Assembly: GCF_028823535.1 (NCBI RefSeq)
Contig: NZ_JAQIYM010000008.1
Location: forward strand, 62,001 to 126,000
Direction: 5' to 3'
Origin: Pseudomonas serbica
Lineage (GTDB): Bacteria; Pseudomonadota; Gammaproteobacteria; Pseudomonadales; Pseudomonadaceae
Length of the DNA: 64,000 nucleotides
Shown: one piece after another, positions 8,109-17,063 of the stretch
Position numbering within the stretch: the first letter of the stretch is position 1
Layout of the letters: each line of letters starts with the position of its first letter
Made by a program: the position numbers and the translations under genes
The notes under the pieces: generated by a model
Seen by the model: the letters and a program-made list of their open reading frames with translations, nothing else
Told to the model about the DNA's origin: nothing
Databases searched by the model: none

Positions 8109-10001
8109 ATGAAGCCGGCCCTGATCAACGCCCATGCCCAACAAGTGCTCCAAGCCGTGCAGGGCACTCACGTTAACCACAGCCAGACTGACCTGGCGAT
8201 CACACGTTCCTGGCGCCGGTGCCTGGATCAGCATCAGCTCGATCCCGCCAGCCGCCGCGCGCCTAATGTCGTTGAGCATCCACGTTTGCAGGATCACCGC
8301 GCGCCACTGGAAAGCATCATGTCCGTGGCGCACTGGCAGATGAGCAGTCTGCACCAGCAGCTGGGGCGTGACGGCCACGTGGTGCTGCTCACCGATGCTC
8401 GTGGTGTGGCGATTGACAGTGTGTTCAACGAATCCGAGCGCGCCGTATTTCAGCGTTCCGGGCTGTGGCTCGGCTCGGTATGGAGTGAAGATTGCGAGGG
8501 CACCAACGGTGTCGGCACCTGCCTGGTCGAGCGACAGCACGTCACCATCCGTCGTGATGAACATTTTCGCGGCAAGCATGTTGGTCTGACCTGTTCGGCC
8601 AGCCCGATATTCGATGCCAGCGGGGAGTTGCTCGCCGTGCTCAACCTTTCCTCTGTAAGGGATGACCAAAGTCTTGCGCAACACTTCCAGGCCATGGCAT
8701 TGACCAACCTGTCGGCCAAGTTGATCGAGAGCTGTTTTTTCCTGGGGCATGATCCGCAGCGCTACTTGCTGCGCTTCCACCCTGAGGCAGGCTTCGTTGG
8801 GCTGCTGGGTGAAGGCCTGCTCAGTTTCGACGAGAGTATCCGTGTCTGTTCAGTCAATCAGGCTGCGCTGGATCTGCTGGGCCTCAGCCGTGACCAGGTG
8901 GTTGGGCAATCGCTGACGATGTTGCTGCAAACACCTGTCGATCAGGTGATGTGTCAGGCCAGCGCGCAGCCGAGTGTCTGCTGGCCAATGCGCCTGGCGG
9001 ACGGACGCCTGCTCTACGGACAGTTGCGCGAACCCATGCACCAGGTACCTTCAGTCACCCCTGCAATTGCCGCGATCAACGACGTGCACGTGTGCCTGGA
9101 AGACCCGCGCCTGCAACGCGGCTTTGCTCGCGCATTGCGTGTTCTGGAGCGTGATGTGCCGGTGTTTCTACAGGGCGAAACCGGTACCGGCAAAGAAGCG
9201 TTTGCGGCGGCGCTGCATCGCGCCAGCGCTAGGGCGAGCCAGCCGTTTGTGGCGATCAATTGCGCGGCAATTCCAGAAGCGCTGATTGAAAGCGAGCTGT
9301 TTGGCTATCGCGGCGGCAGCTTCACCGGCGCACGCAAAGACGGGATGATCGGTAAGCTGGAGCAGGCCCATGGCGGCATTCTGTTTCTCGATGAGATCGC
9401 CGACATGCCGCTGGCGCTACAGACTCGCCTGCTGCGGGTGCTGGAGGAACGTCAGGTGGTACCGCTGGGTGGCGCGACGCCACGTCCGCTCGACGTACGC
9501 CTTGTCAGTGCCAGCCACCAGGATCTGCAGACCTGCGTGGCCGAAGGTCGCTTTCGCGAGGATCTGTTCTATCGTGTGGCCGGGTTCGCCGTGCAGCTCC
9601 CACCACTGCGCGAACGTTCCGATAAGGGCCGTTTGCTCGACCTGTTGCTGCGCGAGGAGGCGGCAGGGGCCAGGATTCGGCTGGATGCGGGTGTCAGGGA
9701 GCGCTTGCTGGCGCACCCTTGGCCAGGCAATGTCCGGCAGTTGCGTACCTGTCTGCGCACTCTGGTGGCGTTGGCGTGGGAAGGGCGTGTCACCCTGGAC
9801 GACCTGGCGGAATTGCTGCCGGTTGCGCCAGCGACAACCGCGCAGGTTGAAAATCCGCTTGGATTATCCGAACGGCAGACGCTGCTGACGTTGATCGAGG
9901 CGGAGCACTGGCATATCGCCCGTGTTGCCGCCCGCCTGGGGATCAGCCGCAATACGCTCTATCGCAAACTGCGGCAGCACGGTATTTCACGAACTGGTTG
10001 A
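8109..10001 (+). CDS. AcoR-like sigma-54-dependent transcriptional activator
   Basis: A 630-residue enhancer-binding protein. A GAF-type sensor occupies about residues 70-210, with the AcoR-family TNGVGTCLV motif at 132-140, and a PAS-like segment covers about 230-310. The AAA+ domain has Walker A GETGTGKE (356-363), sigma-54 contact loop GSFTGA (403-408, a Ser variant of GAFTGA), Walker B ILFLDE and a RFREDLFYR sensor region. A Fis-type helix-turn-helix ends the protein (HIARVAARLGISRNTLYRKL). It is divergent from the monooxygenase, which carries a matching -24/-12 promoter, so it most likely activates that gene in response to a small substrate. Confidence 0.93.
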   Translation: MKPALINAHAQQVLQAVQGTHVNHSQTDLAITRSWRRCLDQHQLDPASRRAPNVVEHPRLQDHRAPLESIMSVAHWQMSSLHQQLGRDGHVVLLTDARGVAIDSVFNESERAVFQRSGLWLGSVWSEDCEGTNGVGTCLVERQHVTIRRDEHFRGKHVGLTCSASPIFDASGELLAVLNLSSVRDDQSLAQHFQAMALTNLSAKLIESCFFLGHDPQRYLLRFHPEAGFVGLLGEGLLSFDESIRVCSVNQAALDLLGLSRDQVVGQSLTMLLQTPVDQVMCQASAQPSVCWPMRLADGRLLYGQLREPMHQVPSVTPAIAAINDVHVCLEDPRLQRGFARALRVLERDVPVFLQGETGTGKEAFAAALHRASARASQPFVAINCAAIPEALIESELFGYRGGSFTGARKDGMIGKLEQAHGGILFLDEIADMPLALQTRLLRVLEERQVVPLGGATPRPLDVRLVSASHQDLQTCVAEGRFREDLFYRVAGFAVQLPPLRERSDKGRLLDLLLREEAAGARIRLDAGVRERLLAHPWPGNVRQLRTCLRTLVALAWEGRVTLDDLAELLPVAPATTAQVENPLGLSERQTLLTLIEAEHWHIARVAARLGISRNTLYRKLRQHGISRTG

Positions 10002-10229
10002 ATGCGCAGTGACACAAGGAATTTTTGAAACCGCCGGACACCTGATCAGATAGGCTCGCGCATCCCCTACACTAGATGACCTGGATGTTGAGGCCCGTTA
10101 GCGAAACCGGGTTAGAGTGTTCGTCAATATCTGTTCACAAGGCCCCACCCTCAATTCGCATTGCCGCGCCAAGCGGTTCCCGCGTACGAACCGGGCAACA
10201 ACAACCGTACATCAATCGTTGTTTGAAGA

Positions 10230-10904
10230 ATGAATCGACCGCTGTTTGTTTCTCTGGATGGGCCCAAGGGAACCGGCAAAACCACATTGTTGGAAGCCGT
10301 CACGAAAGCACTGAGGGCAGGCAACAAAAAGGTGATCCGGCTTTGCGAGAGTAAAAGCGATCCCTTCAGGGGTGAAACAATGACCCTGGTTAACCAACTC
10401 GTCAGAAATCCCAGCCGGGATCTGGAGTTGCGGGTTTGTGAGCGCTTTGCTGACAGCCGTACCTGGATTTCCCGGCACGTGCTGACTAAACAGCCGCCCG
10501 GCAGCATCATCTTGATCGATCGCTGGTACCCGTCCGATGCCGCGTTTCGCCGGCTGGTCCCGTTTGCAGAGATTCTGCAGTTGAACATTGATCGAAACGT
10601 GCAAGTGCCAGACCTGCATGTCGGCGTTGTCACCGACCCCGATATTTCCTGGGCGAGGGCAGCGGCACGCCGGCGTGGGCTGAGCAGTACGGTGATCCAT
10701 AAGCTGGAAGAACACGTCGCGTGTACCCAGGCGTTCGAGCGTGCGATTGCAGATCACGGCTGGGTGTTATGCCGTAATGAAGGAACGATCGAAGACGCCA
10801 CGCTGCAGGTGGTTGCTGAGATCCATAAAGTCCTTGGCGGTCTGAACTTTATCGCCAATGGTGGTACCACCATTGGCGATGGAAATCGAGCGTTCAGAGC
10901 GTAG
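10230..10904 (+). CDS. Orphan thymidylate-kinase-like P-loop protein
   Basis: A 224-residue protein with P-loop GPKGTGKTT (residues 11-19) and a downstream DRWYPSDAAFR segment, like the DR(Y/W) substrate motif of dTMP kinases. A basic RAAARRRGLSS lid-like stretch follows. It resembles nucleotide monophosphate kinases but lacks close matches to housekeeping Tmk motifs and stands away from the usual holB/mltG context. The true substrate cannot be assigned. The upstream 10002-10229 region has no other gene. The last residues (NFIANGGTTIGDGN) are encoded by a 30-bp perfect palindrome, and the 3' end overlaps the convergent oprB gene by 11 bp. Confidence 0.7.
   Translation: MNRPLFVSLDGPKGTGKTTLLEAVTKALRAGNKKVIRLCESKSDPFRGETMTLVNQLVRNPSRDLELRVCERFADSRTWISRHVLTKQPPGSIILIDRWYPSDAAFRRLVPFAEILQLNIDRNVQVPDLHVGVVTDPDISWARAAARRRGLSSTVIHKLEEHVACTQAFERAIADHGWVLCRNEGTIEDATLQVVAEIHKVLGGLNFIANGGTTIGDGNRAFRA
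10851..10880. repeat. 30-bp perfect palindrome at convergent gene ends
   Basis: ATCGCCAATGGTGGT followed by its exact reverse complement, with no loop. It lies within the 3' end of the kinase-like gene and 14 bp past the end of oprB. It may act as a bidirectional terminator, although T-tracts are absent. Confidence 0.6.
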
Positions 10905-12186
10905 CTTTCACCTGCAAACCGAACACCAGCGCATTGTCGATGTCCTGCCCGGAAAACGCGCCCGGTTCGATGATGTATTGCACATTCGGGCGCAGCGTCA
11001 GCCAGGGAGTGGCCTGGTAGCCGTAGCCAAGTTCGACCAATTGTTCGGCACTGTCCAGATTCGGGAACGTTGTGCCATTGGCCTGCGCGGCGTCCTCCTG
11101 CACATCGCGGCTGCGCGGGTTGGGTACGGCCCGGCCATAGCCCAGGGCGACGGTGTCACGCGGGCGACCTTCGAACGGTTTGTACAGGACCACGCCGGTG
11201 CCGTACCACTTGCTGAACGGTGAAGCCGCTTCGCTGGCCGCCGAGTATTGGCCGAAGGCGTGCAGGCTGCGGCCCTCGGACGTTTGCGAGCGCCACACGG
11301 CCTGATCAATCAGCAGGTAATGACCGCCGCGGCCGGACACTTCTTTATCGCTGCCGATGCGTTGCACGTCGGAACTGTCGTAGTAGTAGCCAACCTTGTA
11401 CTCGCCGGGCAACTCACCGGCGTGCTTGTACACCAGTTCGATCGGCACCACGGTGCCGGTCGTATGTTTCGGGCCCAGGTGCCAGGCACGGCTGGAATTG
11501 CCGTTGCTCTCGGGATCGACATTGAAGGCCGCCACACGCAGCTGCCAGGACGAGGACAAGTCGTACTTCACGCGCACGCCCAAGTGGGCGTTGGGGTAGT
11601 TGGTCCAGCCACTGCCGCCGGACATGTTCAGCGGGTGGCCGCAGAAACCGGCGTTCATGAAGTTGCAGAGAATGCCACTGTCCAGGCCACCGAGGTCGTT
11701 GCCCATGGCCATGTACCCCAGCTTCACGTTGAGCGCCGGGGTGAACAGGCTGCGCTCGTAACTCAGCTCGGTCAGGCGAGTGTAGAGACCGCCGTAGTTT
11801 TCCTGGATGGGCAGACGGTTGCCAACCAGATCCTCGGAGGCGCTATTGCCGCGTCGGTCGTTGATGGTCAGCTGGATCTTGCCGGCGTTATCCACGCCAT
11901 ACAGCTTGCTGAGGTCGAACTGCGCGCCGAGCTTGATGTTCTGCGAGTAACGGGCGGAACGGTGCAGGCCGCCATCGGCGTTGTAGGCGGTTTCGCCGCT
12001 GTAATCGCCGGTGAATCTGATGCCGTCCTGATCCAACTGGTGGCGCAGACCGCCCCAATCACCGGTCAGGGTATTGCGGGTCAACAGGTTCAAGTCGGTA
12101 TCGGCGAAGGCGGGCAGGGTGGCGCAGCAGGTCAGGCCCAACAGCAAGCCGCAGCCTGCATGAGAAAAGCGAACAGCCAAAAACAT
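10894..12186 (-). CDS. oprB: Carbohydrate-selective outer-membrane porin OprB
   Basis: A 430-residue barrel protein with a signal peptide (HAGCGLLLGLTCCATLPAFA), then the OprB-type N-terminus LLTRNTLTGDWGGLRHQLDQDGI and the pattern GDYSGETAYNADGG. Strong internal landmarks include LTELSYERSLF, FNVDPES, KVGYYYDSSDV and the end NALVFGLQVKATL. OprB admits glucose and other sugars into the periplasm. Placement just downstream of gcd matches the common Pseudomonas arrangement, where imported glucose is oxidised to gluconate in the periplasm. A GC-rich hairpin (12228-12251) separates the two genes and may tune relative expression. Confidence 0.92.
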   Translation of the reverse strand: MFLAVRFSHAGCGLLLGLTCCATLPAFADTDLNLLTRNTLTGDWGGLRHQLDQDGIRFTGDYSGETAYNADGGLHRSARYSQNIKLGAQFDLSKLYGVDNAGKIQLTINDRRGNSASEDLVGNRLPIQENYGGLYTRLTELSYERSLFTPALNVKLGYMAMGNDLGGLDSGILCNFMNAGFCGHPLNMSGGSGWTNYPNAHLGVRVKYDLSSSWQLRVAAFNVDPESNGNSSRAWHLGPKHTTGTVVPIELVYKHAGELPGEYKVGYYYDSSDVQRIGSDKEVSGRGGHYLLIDQAVWRSQTSEGRSLHAFGQYSAASEAASPFSKWYGTGVVLYKPFEGRPRDTVALGYGRAVPNPRSRDVQEDAAQANGTTFPNLDSAEQLVELGYGYQATPWLTLRPNVQYIIEPGAFSGQDIDNALVFGLQVKATL

Positions 12187-12227
12187 GGGAGTCTTCCAGG
12201 TGCAATCTTGAATGATTTCGCAAAGCG

Positions 12228-12251
12228 GCGCGGCACCCGCAGGTGCCGCGC
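12228..12251 (-). terminator. Hairpin between gcd and oprB
   Basis: Ten-bp perfect arms (GCGCGGCACC and its complement) around a 4-base loop, 38 bp after the gcd stop. No U-run follows in the leftward direction, so it could be a partial terminator or an mRNA processing/stability hairpin. Confidence 0.5.
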
Positions 12252-12289
12252 ACAGAGAGAGTGTCCGCCAGTGAGGCGGGCACAGCGGC

Positions 12290-14695
12290 TTACGGCAAGG
12301 CGTAGGCCATCACGTAGTCGCCGCGATCGGTCGACTGGCGCGCACCACCGGCGGTGATGACGATGTACTGCTTGCCGGTCTTCGGTGAGACGTAGGTCAT
12401 CGGGCCGCCCTGGCTGCCGACTGGCATGCGGGCTTTCCACACCTCTTCACCGTTGCCGCTGTTGAAGGCGCGCAGGTAGAAGTCCTGGGTGCCGGCGATG
12501 AAGATCAAGCCACCTTGAGTCGACAGGGTGCCGCCGAGGGTCGGCAGACCAATCTTGATCGGCAGGTGCATGCGGATACCCAAGGGACCGGTGTCCTCAA
12601 CGGTGCCGACCGGAACCTGCCAGGCGACTTTCTGCGTCTTCATGTCGATGGCAGTCAGCGTGCCGAACGGTGGTGCCTGGCAAGGAATGCCGGCCACCGA
12701 CAGGAAGCGGTTTTTGTTCACTGCGTAAGGGGTGCCCTTGAGTGGAACGGCGCCCATGCCAGTGTTCAACGCTTCGCCACCGGAAGTGGCCTGGCCTTTG
12801 TTTTGCGACGGGATCATCTGAATCCACAGACCCAGGCGCATGTCGTTGACGAAGATGAAGCCGTGCACCGGGTCAGTGGAGATGCTGCCCCAATTCATGC
12901 CACCGAGCGAACCTGGGAAGCTCAGCGATTTGTCGGTGCCCGGCGCGGTGTACAGACCGTCATAACGCATCGATTTGAAATCGATCCGGCACAACAGCTG
13001 GTCGTACGGCGTTGCACCCCACATGTCGGATTCGGTGAGGTGCTGAGCACCGATCTGCGGCATGCCCACCGATTTCGGTTGGGTTGGCGAGTACGGTTCG
13101 TTGGGGATGTTTGCCGCCTTGACCGGTACTTCTTCAACGTCGGTCAGCGGCTTGCCGGTGGCACGATCGAGCACGTAGATCTGCCCGGCCTTGGTGCCGA
13201 TGACCAGCGCCGGTACGGTTTTGCCGTCCTTGGTGAAATCGATCAGGCTCGGCTGCATCGGCAGGTCGAAGTCCCAGAGGTCGTTGTGAACAGTCTGGAA
13301 GACCCAGCGTTCTTCACCGCTGGTGGCGTCCAGCGCCAGGATCGAGGCGCCGTAGGTGTGATCGAGCTTGCTGCGTTCGACACCATAGATGTCGGTGGAA
13401 GCGCTGCCCATCGGCAGGAACACCGTGTTGGTCGCCGGGTCGTAGGACATCGGCGCCCAACTGTTCGGCGTGCTGCGCGCATACGTGCTGCCCTCGACCG
13501 GCGCGTTGCGATCCTGCGGGTTGCCCGGGTCGAATGCCCAGCGCATCGCGCCGGTGATCACATCGAACCCACGGATCACGCCGCCCGGCATGTCGGTTTG
13601 CACGTTGTCGGCCACGCGACCGCCAACCACCACGGTGGTGCCGGCCATCAGCGGTGCTGAAGACAATTGATAATAGCTGTCCGGCACATCACCCAGGCCA
13701 GCCTTCAGATCGACCTGACCGTTGTTGCCGAACCCTTGGCAGAACTCACCGGTGTCGGCATCGACCGCGATCAGGCGGGCATCGATGGTGTTGGTCAGCA
13801 GACGGCGCTGGCAGTTGGCCGCCGGGGCAGGTTTGGCTTCGATGATGCTCGAGTTGCCTGGCTGAACGATGTCCTTCGTGGCATCGAAGTAGGCCATGCC
13901 ACGGCAACGCTGCCAGACTTTCGACTTCGCGTTGATCGCGTTTTTCCAGAGTTCCTTGCCGGTGTCGGCATCCAGTGCGATCAGGTTGTTGTGCGGGGTG
14001 CAGATGAACACCTTGTTGCCGACCTGCAGCGGGGTGAGTTGGTCCTCGGCGCCATTGCCATCGCTCTCGGCGACGTCACCGGTGTGGTAGGTCCACGCCA
14101 CCTTCAACTTGTCGACGTTGTTGCGGTTGATCTGATCCAGCGCAGCAAAGCGGCTACCGCCCTCGGTATTACCGTAGTGCGCCCAGTCCTTTTGCGCGTT
14201 GGCTGGCTCGACGGGTGTCAGGCCCGGCCCCGTGTCCGTTGCAGCGACAGTCGGGTGCGCAACGAACATGTTGCCAGCGGCCACCGCCAGCGCAATCGCC
14301 AACACAGCAGCGATGCCATAGGCACCGCGACCTGGCACATCACCATTGGCACGCTTGAGCAGTGGGTAGACCAGCGTGACCGCCAGGCCAACGGCGCTGA
14401 ACATGAACAGGCGCGAGAACACTGGCCAGAACACCAGCCCGGCATCACTGACCGCCCAGATCGCCGTGCCCACCAGAAACGCAGCGAACAACCAGGCACC
14501 GGCCGTTTTGAAGCGAGCGATCAGCAGACCGGAAACGGTCATCACCAGCCCACCCACCAGGAAGTACCAGGAGCCTCCCAGGCTGACCAACTTCACGCCC
14601 CCAGCAGCAAGCGCCAGGCCGAGCAGGGCGATGACCACGCCCAGCCCGACCACAATGAATTTTGATATGCCCGAGAGGCGTTGACTCTGCTTCAC
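12290..14695 (-). CDS. gcd: Membrane-bound PQQ-dependent glucose dehydrogenase
   Basis: An 801-residue quinoprotein. Five hydrophobic segments occupy residues 10-150 and anchor it in the inner membrane. The periplasmic domain is an eight-bladed PQQ propeller beginning DWAHYGNTEGGSRFAALDQI, with W-motifs such as LDADTGKELWKNAI, the WQRCRGMAYFD cofactor region, CQRRLLTNTIDARLIAVDADTG, a NSWAPMSYDP segment and a C-terminal YIVITAGGAR. It oxidises glucose to gluconolactone and feeds electrons to ubiquinone. The length fits the 796-residue E. coli enzyme. It is transcribed leftward with oprB from the 14696-14968 divergent region, where a TAACTA/TAGTTA palindrome lies close upstream. Confidence 0.95.
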   Translation of the reverse strand: MKQSQRLSGISKFIVVGLGVVIALLGLALAAGGVKLVSLGGSWYFLVGGLVMTVSGLLIARFKTAGAWLFAAFLVGTAIWAVSDAGLVFWPVFSRLFMFSAVGLAVTLVYPLLKRANGDVPGRGAYGIAAVLAIALAVAAGNMFVAHPTVAATDTGPGLTPVEPANAQKDWAHYGNTEGGSRFAALDQINRNNVDKLKVAWTYHTGDVAESDGNGAEDQLTPLQVGNKVFICTPHNNLIALDADTGKELWKNAINAKSKVWQRCRGMAYFDATKDIVQPGNSSIIEAKPAPAANCQRRLLTNTIDARLIAVDADTGEFCQGFGNNGQVDLKAGLGDVPDSYYQLSSAPLMAGTTVVVGGRVADNVQTDMPGGVIRGFDVITGAMRWAFDPGNPQDRNAPVEGSTYARSTPNSWAPMSYDPATNTVFLPMGSASTDIYGVERSKLDHTYGASILALDATSGEERWVFQTVHNDLWDFDLPMQPSLIDFTKDGKTVPALVIGTKAGQIYVLDRATGKPLTDVEEVPVKAANIPNEPYSPTQPKSVGMPQIGAQHLTESDMWGATPYDQLLCRIDFKSMRYDGLYTAPGTDKSLSFPGSLGGMNWGSISTDPVHGFIFVNDMRLGLWIQMIPSQNKGQATSGGEALNTGMGAVPLKGTPYAVNKNRFLSVAGIPCQAPPFGTLTAIDMKTQKVAWQVPVGTVEDTGPLGIRMHLPIKIGLPTLGGTLSTQGGLIFIAGTQDFYLRAFNSGNGEEVWKARMPVGSQGGPMTYVSPKTGKQYIVITAGGARQSTDRGDYVMAYALP

Positions 14696-14738
14696 GTTGA
14701 ATGTCCCGTTGAAATGAGGGGGGCATTATATCGTTAGG

Positions 14739-14752
14739 TAACTATCTAGTTA
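14739..14752. promoter_or_regulatory. Palindromic operator candidate upstream of gcd
   Basis: TAACTATCTAGTTA, 6-bp arms around two bases, 44-57 bp before the gcd start and embedded in an AT-rich stretch that could hold the -10/-35 boxes. The symmetry is typical of small dimeric repressors such as MarR-type proteins; none is encoded adjacent. Confidence 0.4.
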
Positions 14753-14832
14753 AATCATAAATTCAGTATGAAGCGTAGTTTGCTGCTCATGGACTCGCCC
14801 GATCGTAGACTCGCTCACCTCAGGGATGCGTG

Positions 14833-14853
14833 TTGATGCGTCATGCGCATCAA
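14833..14853. promoter_or_regulatory. Inverted repeat upstream of the MHS transporter gene
   Basis: TTGATGCG, 5-base spacer, CGCATCAA, about 115 bp before the transporter ATG. It could be an operator for the linked LysR regulator or a leader hairpin. Confidence 0.35.
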
Positions 14854-14968
14854 TGCATGCCAACAATGCACTTATCAAATCGGTCTGCCTGTTCCACCAT
14901 TCTCCCCAATAAAAACCGTGCAGTGCGTCCAGGCAGTGCACGTCATAAAAGCGGTGGAGTACAGGTCA

Positions 14969-16261
14969 ATGACAACATCAATAGCTTCCGGGCGCTCACG
15001 CGCCAGTGCGATTTTCCGGGTCACCTCGGGCAATTTCCTTGAACAGTTCGACTTCTTTCTTTTCGGTTTCTACGCCACGCAGATTGCGGCTGTGTTCTTC
15101 CCGGCCAGCAGTGAGTTCGCCTCGCTGATGATGACTTTTGCGGTGTTCGGTGCAGGCTTTCTGATGCGTCCGCTGGGTGCGGTAGTGCTCGGTGCCTACA
15201 TCGATGATGTCGGGCGACGCAAAGGCCTGATCGTAACGCTGTCGATCATGGCCAGCGGCACCATCCTGATCGTGCTGGTGCCCGGTTACGAAACCATCGG
15301 GTTGTTCGCACCGGCGATCGTGTTGATCGGTCGTCTACTGCAAGGCTTCTCGGCCGGTGCGGAAATGGGGGGTGTCTCGGTATACCTTTCTGAAATTGCC
15401 ACGCCCGGCAACAAAGGCTTTTTCACCAGTTGGCAATCGGCCAGCCAACAAGTCGCGATCATCGTCGCCGCTGCATTGGGCTTTGGGCTGAATCAGTGGA
15501 TGGCGCCGGCGATGGTTGCCGATTGGGGCTGGCGAATTCCGTTTTTCGTCGGCTGCATGATTGTTCCGTTCATATTTTTCCTGCGCCGCAATCTGCAGGA
15601 AACCGAGGAGTTCGCCGCGCGCAAGCATCGGCCGAGCATGGGCGATGTGTTCCGCACCCTCGGGCAGAACTGGGTGATCGTGTTTGCCGGGATGATGATG
15701 GTCGCGCTGACCACCACAGCGTTTTACCTGATCACTGTGTATGCCCCGACCTTCGGCAAAACCGTGTTGCACCTGAGCACCTCCGATGCGCTGTTGGTGA
15801 CGCTGTTGGTGGGTGTCTCGAACTTCTTCTGGTTACCTGTCGGCGGTGCGTTGTCTGACCGTATCGGTCGACGTCCGGTGTTGATCGCCATGGCCCTGTT
15901 GACCCTGTCCACCGCCTATCCGGCCCTGACCTATCTGGTGAACGCGCCCAGCTTCGTCAACATGCTGTTGGTCTTGCTGTGGCTGTCGTTTATCTACGGT
16001 TTGTACAACGGCGCGATGATTGCGGCGCTGACGGAGATCATGCCGGTGGAAGTCCGCGTCGCCGGTTTCTCCCTGGCGTACAGCCTGGCGACGGCGGTGT
16101 TTGGTGGTTTCACGCCGGCAATGTCGACCCTCCTGATTCAGTACACCGGCGACAAGGCTGCGCCTGGCTACTGGATGAGTTTCGCTGCGCTCTGTGCCCT
16201 GTGCGCGACGCTCTATCTCTATCGCCGTTCGACCGGCCGTTTGCAACCCGCGCTCTCTTGA
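14969..16261 (+). CDS. MHS-family MFS transporter (citrate/tricarballylate-type proton symporter)
   Basis: A 430-residue, 12-helix major facilitator. It has the MHS-type opening [24 protein letters not shown], the [13 protein letters not shown] loop 2-3 motif, [15 protein letters not shown], and a second [14 protein letters not shown] loop. These resemble the CitA/TcuC proton symporters for tri- and dicarboxylates. I chose ATG 14969 (GGAG upstream) since the in-frame upstream extension to 14843 is hydrophilic and unlike the family. The next gene, 25 bp downstream, encodes a periplasmic solute-binding protein, an unusual companion for an MFS carrier. The substrate is likely an organic acid; identity is not determined. 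Confidence 0.85.
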   Translation: MTTSIASGRSRASAIFRVTSGNFLEQFDFFLFGFYATQIAAVFFPASSEFASLMMTFAVFGAGFLMRPLGAVVLGAYIDDVGRRKGLIVTLSIMASGTILIVLVPGYETIGLFAPAIVLIGRLLQGFSAGAEMGGVSVYLSEIATPGNKGFFTSWQSASQQVAIIVAAALGFGLNQWMAPAMVADWGWRIPFFVGCMIVPFIFFLRRNLQETEEFAARKHRPSMGDVFRTLGQNWVIVFAGMMMVALTTTAFYLITVYAPTFGKTVLHLSTSDALLVTLLVGVSNFFWLPVGGALSDRIGRRPVLIAMALLTLSTAYPALTYLVNAPSFVNMLLVLLWLSFIYGLYNGAMIAALTEIMPVEVRVAGFSLAYSLATAVFGGFTPAMSTLLIQYTGDKAAPGYWMSFAALCALCATLYLYRRSTGRLQPALS

Positions 16262-16286
16262 TCCCGCCCAATTGCGAGAAACAACG

Positions 16287-17063
16287 ATGAAACAGCTATT
16301 CAATGGTGCCGCCTTCGCCCTGGTGGCCAGCCTCGGCCTGAGCACCGCAGTCCAGGCGGAGGAAATCCGTGTGATGACTTCTGGTGGTTTCACCGCCGCC
16401 TACAAAGTCCTTGGCCCTAAATTTGCCGCGTCTACCGGCAACACGCTCGATACCGCCCTTGGCCCGTCGATGGGCAACGCGCCGCAAGCTATTCCCAACC
16501 GACTGTCTCGCGGCGAAAAAGCGGACGTGGTGATCATGGTCGGTTATGCCCTCGACGAGTTGATCAAGCAGGGCAAAGTCGATCCCGCCTCACGGGTAGA
16601 GCTGGCAGATTCGCGGATCGGTCTCGTGGTGCGTGAAGGTGCACCGAAACCGGACATCAGTACCGTCGATGCATTGAAAAAGACATTACTGAACGCGGAG
16701 TCTGTCGCCTATTCAGACAGCGCAAGCGGTGTATACATCGAAAATCAACTGTTCACGCGCCTGGGCATAGAAGACCAGCTCAAACCTAAATCGAAAATGA
16801 TCCCGAAGATTCCCGTGGGTGAGGTAGTCGCCACCGGCGATTACCAACTGGGCTTTCAGCAGGTGAGCGAATTGCTGCCCGTGCCGGGCGTAAGTTTTGT
16901 GGCGAAGATTCCGGAACCGGTGCAGTCGGTGACGCGTTTCGCTGGCGCCATTCCCGTGGGCGCACAACACCCAGCGCAAGCCAGGGCGTTATTGAAATAC
17001 CTGGCGTCGTCGCAGGCGCAAACGGACGTAAAGGCCACCGGCCTGGATTCGGTCAGTCGTTGA
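16287..17063 (+). CDS. Periplasmic ModA-like substrate-binding protein
   Basis: A 258-residue protein with a signal peptide (FNGAAFALVASLGLSTAVQA) followed by a type-2 periplasmic binding fold related to ModA (EIRVMTSGGFTAAYKVLGPKF, ADVVIMVGYALDELIKQGKV, SDSASGVYIENQLF, ATGDYQLGFQQVSELL). No ABC permease or ATPase genes are adjacent, so it probably does not work as part of an ABC importer encoded here. Such orphans often accompany organic-acid transporters and LysR regulators in Pseudomonas. It may scavenge the substrate of the upstream MHS symporter or have a sensory role. It overlaps the convergent LysR gene by 11 bp. Confidence 0.8.
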   Translation: MKQLFNGAAFALVASLGLSTAVQAEEIRVMTSGGFTAAYKVLGPKFAASTGNTLDTALGPSMGNAPQAIPNRLSRGEKADVVIMVGYALDELIKQGKVDPASRVELADSRIGLVVREGAPKPDISTVDALKKTLLNAESVAYSDSASGVYIENQLFTRLGIEDQLKPKSKMIPKIPVGEVVATGDYQLGFQQVSELLPVPGVSFVAKIPEPVQSVTRFAGAIPVGAQHPAQARALLKYLASSQAQTDVKATGLDSVSR

